NCBI RefSeq assembly: GCF_002101735.1
Contig: NZ_LQPE01000162.1
Span: 1-33,838 of the forward strand
Length of the DNA stretch: 33,838 bases
DNA from: Mycobacterium kyorinense
Lineage (GTDB): Bacteria > Actinomycetota > Actinomycetes > Mycobacteriales > Mycobacteriaceae
Reading direction: 5' to 3'
The notes beneath the pieces are model-generated. The model was given only the letters and a program-made list of their open reading frames with translations. It did no database searches and was not told the origin of the DNA. How positions within the stretch are numbered: position 1 is the first letter of the stretch; every line of letters begins with the position of its first letter. The translations under genes were made by a program, and so were the position numbers. This document shows positions 31,400 through 33,838 of this stretch, piece by piece.

Positions 31400-32068
31400 A
31401 TGGCGCAGGCCAGCGGACCCGGAAGCGCCCGGTTCGGCGAGCAACCGCTCGCCCAGACCGTCGCCGCTGCCGGCGCGATTCGGCGACTGAGCTCGCTGCT
31501 GCTGGCGCTCGAACATCCACATCCTGCAGTGGACGCGATGCTCGCCCAGTGCGCCGAGTGGGAACGGGAGCTCACTGCGGCGGCGCCGCCGGACAGCAGC
31601 CCGCGAATCGGTGACGACGACGGCGGCAGCCGGCGGGTGTATCTCGACCACGCCACTGACATCGGCGCGTTCAACCCATGCTTTCCCGAGTACCGCTTCG
31701 ATCACCTCGACGGCCAGACCGCGGCGGGACGGGTCACCTTTCCGCTGGTGTACGAGGGCCCGCCGGGGTTGGTGCACGGCGGGTTTCTGGGTGTCTTCTT
31801 CGACTGCGTCATCCAGCACCAGAACTGCGTCACCGGGTTGTCCGGTAAGACGCGTTCGCTCAACGTCACCTTCCGCCGGCCGACACCCATTCTCACCGAA
31901 CTGCGCTTCGATATCACTCGATCCGAGGCCGAGCGAGGCATTACCTCGACAGCCCGGCTGTCGCTCGACGCGGAGGTGCTATGCATTGGCCAGGTCGACA
32001 CGCTGGCCATGCCGCCGGACAAGTTGACCGGATACCGGTTCGGCAAGCGACGAGCCGAGAAGTCCTGA
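31400..32068 (+). CDS. Hotdog-fold thioesterase
   Basis: Predicted 222 residues; GAGGA lies shortly before the ATG at 31400, and an in-frame stretch upstream covers the promoter and is not coding. An N-terminal helical part of about 90 residues precedes one hotdog domain. The domain motif is GPPGLVHGGFLGVFFDCVIQ, where the HGG turn and an acidic residue on the long central helix are the hallmarks of PaaI/YdiI-like acyl-CoA thioesterases. The strands TRSLNVTFRRPTPILTELRF and STARLSLDAEVLCIG follow. It likely hydrolyses a pathway acyl-CoA to free CoA when intermediates pile up. It is separated by only one base from the GntR gene, which suggests a shared mRNA. Confidence 0.78.
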   Translation: MAQASGPGSARFGEQPLAQTVAAAGAIRRLSSLLLALEHPHPAVDAMLAQCAEWERELTAAAPPDSSPRIGDDDGGSRRVYLDHATDIGAFNPCFPEYRFDHLDGQTAAGRVTFPLVYEGPPGLVHGGFLGVFFDCVIQHQNCVTGLSGKTRSLNVTFRRPTPILTELRFDITRSEAERGITSTARLSLDAEVLCIGQVDTLAMPPDKLTGYRFGKRRAEKS

Positions 32069-32069
32069 C

Positions 32070-32855
32070 ATGACGCGCATTCGCCAACCACGTGTCGCCG
32101 AAATCGTGGCGTCGCGGCTGCGCGATGACATCCTGTCGGGACGGCTCAAGGAAGGCGACGTGCTGCCGTCGCAGGAGAGCATGTTCGGCGAATTCGGGGT
32201 TAGCCCGCCGGCGCTGCGCGAGGCGATCCACATTCTGGAGGCGGACGGGCTGATCTCGGTGCGCCGCGGCAACATCGGCGGCGCGGTTGTGCACCAGCCG
32301 ACTGCCGAACGGACCGCGCAGATGATCAGCATGGTCTTGCAGGCGCGGGCCGCGACACCGGCCGACGTCAGCGAGGCGCTGTTGCATCTCGAACCGATCT
32401 GCGCGGGCATGTGTGCCGCACGCGAAGACCGGATGACCGAAGTGGTGCCCTATCTGCAAGCCGAAATCGATGTGCAGGCAGAACAATTCGACGATGTTGC
32501 CCGTTACGTGCCTAACGCCAGGCGATTCCATGAGGCGCTGGTTTCCCGATGCGGCAACGAGCCGATGATCCTGCTGATCGGTTCACTGGAGCTGATCTGG
32601 TCCGCACACGAGTCGTCGGTGTGGAGCGACGACGGCAACCCCGCGCCCATGGGCGGTAAAACCAGGCGCGCCGCGTTACGCGACCATCAGCGTCTGCTCG
32701 ACGCAATCCGCGACGGCAATGCCGCACGAGCGGTCCGGCTGGCGCAAGACCACCTGGCTGCCGCGCGTCGCAACACTCTTGCCTTCGGCACCGACAAAAC
32801 CATCGAGGCCAATCGGGTGTCGAATGGCGGGCGCAGAAAGGAGTCGCTCAGATGA
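32070..32855 (+). CDS. GntR-family regulator, FCD type
   Basis: Predicted 261 residues. The N-terminal winged helix is RLRDDILSGRLKEGDVLPSQ, then ESMFGEFGVSPPALREAIHI, LEADGLISVRRGNIGGAVV. The FCD domain includes RRFHEALVSRCGNEPM, LRDHQRLLDAIRDG and LAQDHLAAARRN. The first metal-ligand position, Asp before F-H in most members, is Arg here (ARRFHEAL), so metal coordination may be altered. It probably represses its own operon and the divergent crotonase/ligase operon through the dyad at 31314-31345. Its stop overlaps the start of the last crotonase gene (ATGA). It differs from the GntR at 23621, so the two operon groups likely answer different ligands. Confidence 0.87.
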   Translation: MTRIRQPRVAEIVASRLRDDILSGRLKEGDVLPSQESMFGEFGVSPPALREAIHILEADGLISVRRGNIGGAVVHQPTAERTAQMISMVLQARAATPADVSEALLHLEPICAGMCAAREDRMTEVVPYLQAEIDVQAEQFDDVARYVPNARRFHEALVSRCGNEPMILLIGSLELIWSAHESSVWSDDGNPAPMGGKTRRAALRDHQRLLDAIRDGNAARAVRLAQDHLAAARRNTLAFGTDKTIEANRVSNGGRRKESLR

Positions 32856-33730
32856 CAGCGACAGACGATCGTGTTCTCTTCGAAGTCGATCCGGAGAAGC
32901 GCATCGCCACGATCACGTTGAACAATCCCCAACAGCGCAACTCTTATGACGCGACGATGCGCGACACCATGGCGCGTTACCTCGATCGGGTTGCCGACGA
33001 CGACGACCTCACCGTGGTGCTGTTGCGCGGAGCCGACGGCGTCTTCAGCACCGGCGCCGACATGAACAACGCCTACGGCTGGTACGGCGAGCGCGGCAAG
33101 CCGCACGCCAAAAGCCGTCCCAGTCAACGTCGCCGATTAGCGGTGGATCGGAAATCGTTCGGCTTCTACCACAACCTGATGGGTTTTCCGAAGGTCACCG
33201 TCGGCGAGATCAGCGGCTACGCGCTCGGTGGTGGTTTCGAGATGGCGCTGATGACCGACATTTCGGTGATCGCGCGCAACACGAAAATCGGTATGCCGGC
33301 CACCCGCTTTCTGGGTCCGGCACTGGGCAGCCTGCACATGTTCTTCCACCGGCTGGGTCCGGTGCTGGCGCGGCGGCTGCTCCTGACCGGCGACATCATC
33401 GAGGCCGGCACCGTCGAACATCTCGGAATCTTCACCGACACTTGCGATCCCGGCATGGTCACCACGCGGGCCCGATACTGGGCGGAGAAAGCGGCGAAAA
33501 TGCCGGCCGATGGTGTGGTTATCGCCAAGGAGGCGTTCAGGCTCGTCGAGCAGAGTCAGGCGTACCAGGGGGAGGAAGTGGCCAGCTACTTGTTCCACGC
33601 ATTCGGTACCAACTTGCAATTCGCGCCCGGCGAGTTCAACTTCGTCAAGACCCGCGCGCAGCACGGAACCAAAGAAGCATTCCGGCTACGCGACGAACAC
33701 TTCGACGTCCCGGAGCCCGAATCACCGTAG
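32852..33730 (+). CDS. Crotonase-fold enzyme (enoyl-CoA hydratase/isomerase family)
   Basis: Predicted 292 residues, longer than the other three crotonases because of an insert after the first oxyanion loop. Motifs: IATITLNNPQQRNSYDATMR, GVFSTGADMNNAYGWYGERG, ISGYALGGGFEMALMTDISV, then KIGMPATRFLGPALGSLHMF, and RRLLLTGDIIEAGTVEHLG. The insert (KPHAKSRPSQRRRLAVDRK) is basic. MPATRF occupies the place where hydratases have PE, so the first catalytic Glu seems absent. As the third gene of the thioesterase-GntR-crotonase operon it is separated from the other three crotonases, but the divergent promoter would co-regulate them. Its reaction is not assignable beyond the enoyl-CoA hydratase/isomerase superfamily. 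Confidence 0.87.
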   Translation: MTATDDRVLFEVDPEKRIATITLNNPQQRNSYDATMRDTMARYLDRVADDDDLTVVLLRGADGVFSTGADMNNAYGWYGERGKPHAKSRPSQRRRLAVDRKSFGFYHNLMGFPKVTVGEISGYALGGGFEMALMTDISVIARNTKIGMPATRFLGPALGSLHMFFHRLGPVLARRLLLTGDIIEAGTVEHLGIFTDTCDPGMVTTRARYWAEKAAKMPADGVVIAKEAFRLVEQSQAYQGEEVASYLFHAFGTNLQFAPGEFNFVKTRAQHGTKEAFRLRDEHFDVPEPESP

Positions 33731-33838
33731 GTCACCTCTCCCCGCGAGCCCTCTGACCCTTCCGGGGGCCGCCTCGCAGGCGTGAAAATGGGGTCGGGTC
33801 GCCCGCCACGCCGGTCACTCTATGGGACTTTGGAACCC

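Noticed and set aside
33731..33838. Start of another gene near the right edge (ATG at about 33820).
   Set aside because: Only a few codons remain before the end of the window and no ribosome binding site is visible.

Overview
The window looks like chromosomal DNA of a non-tuberculous Mycobacterium, or a very close relative. The base composition is GC-rich throughout. There is a 19-kDa (LpqH-type) lipoprotein, a mycofactocin-type short-chain dehydrogenase (SDR), an AveC-family membrane protein and a dense set of fatty-acid/steroid-style CoA genes in tightly overlapping operons. No rRNA, tRNA, CRISPR array, insertion sequence or prophage gene was seen.

Layout. (1) 1-2153: an alanine/glutamate/arginine-rich protein built from 48-bp repeats arranged in 252-bp super-repeats. 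Next to it, on the minus strand, are an LpqH-type lipoprotein and a probable 29-residue one-span membrane peptide. (2) 2285-15943: an oxidative gene cluster. It holds a luciferase-like flavin oxidoreductase and a DapB-like reductase (plus strand), an SDR and a tandem-TetR regulator (minus strand), a VWA protein/MoxR-type AAA+ ATPase pair, and a six-gene operon: leaderless ABC-type substrate-binding protein, AveC-like membrane protein, SDR, aldehyde dehydrogenase, P450 and a DinB/maleylpyruvate-isomerase-like protein. Four start regions in this cluster share a 17-bp palindromic motif (GAAC-N9-GTTC core). A degenerate fifth copy lies in front of the tandem-TetR gene, so the cluster is probably one regulon. 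(3) 16035-17102: an APH-fold small-molecule kinase. (4) 17186-24310: two divergent operons. The left one has a mycofactocin-type SDR and an acyl-CoA dehydrogenase. The right one has a FabG-like SDR, thiolase, class III CoA-transferase, acyl-CoA dehydrogenase and a GntR regulator. (5) 24305-31277: a minus-strand operon of three crotonase-fold enzymes followed by three acyl-CoA ligases. (6) 31400-33730: a hotdog thioesterase, a second GntR regulator and a fourth crotonase. The last 108 bases hold no gene that I can support.

How the parts may fit (inference): the first cluster would hydroxylate and oxidise a hydrophobic substrate (P450, flavin oxidoreductase, SDRs, aldehyde dehydrogenase) to a carboxylic acid. 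The second half would activate such acids as CoA esters (three ligases, a CoA-transferase) and shorten them by beta-oxidation-like steps (two acyl-CoA dehydrogenases, four crotonases, SDRs, thiolase, thioesterase), under two GntR regulators. The substrate cannot be read from sequence; a terpenoid, steroid-like or branched lipid would suit the enzyme set. The least explained parts are the VWA/MoxR chaperone pair with no known client and the cytoplasmic substrate-binding protein beside an AveC homologue, apparently sharing one operator.
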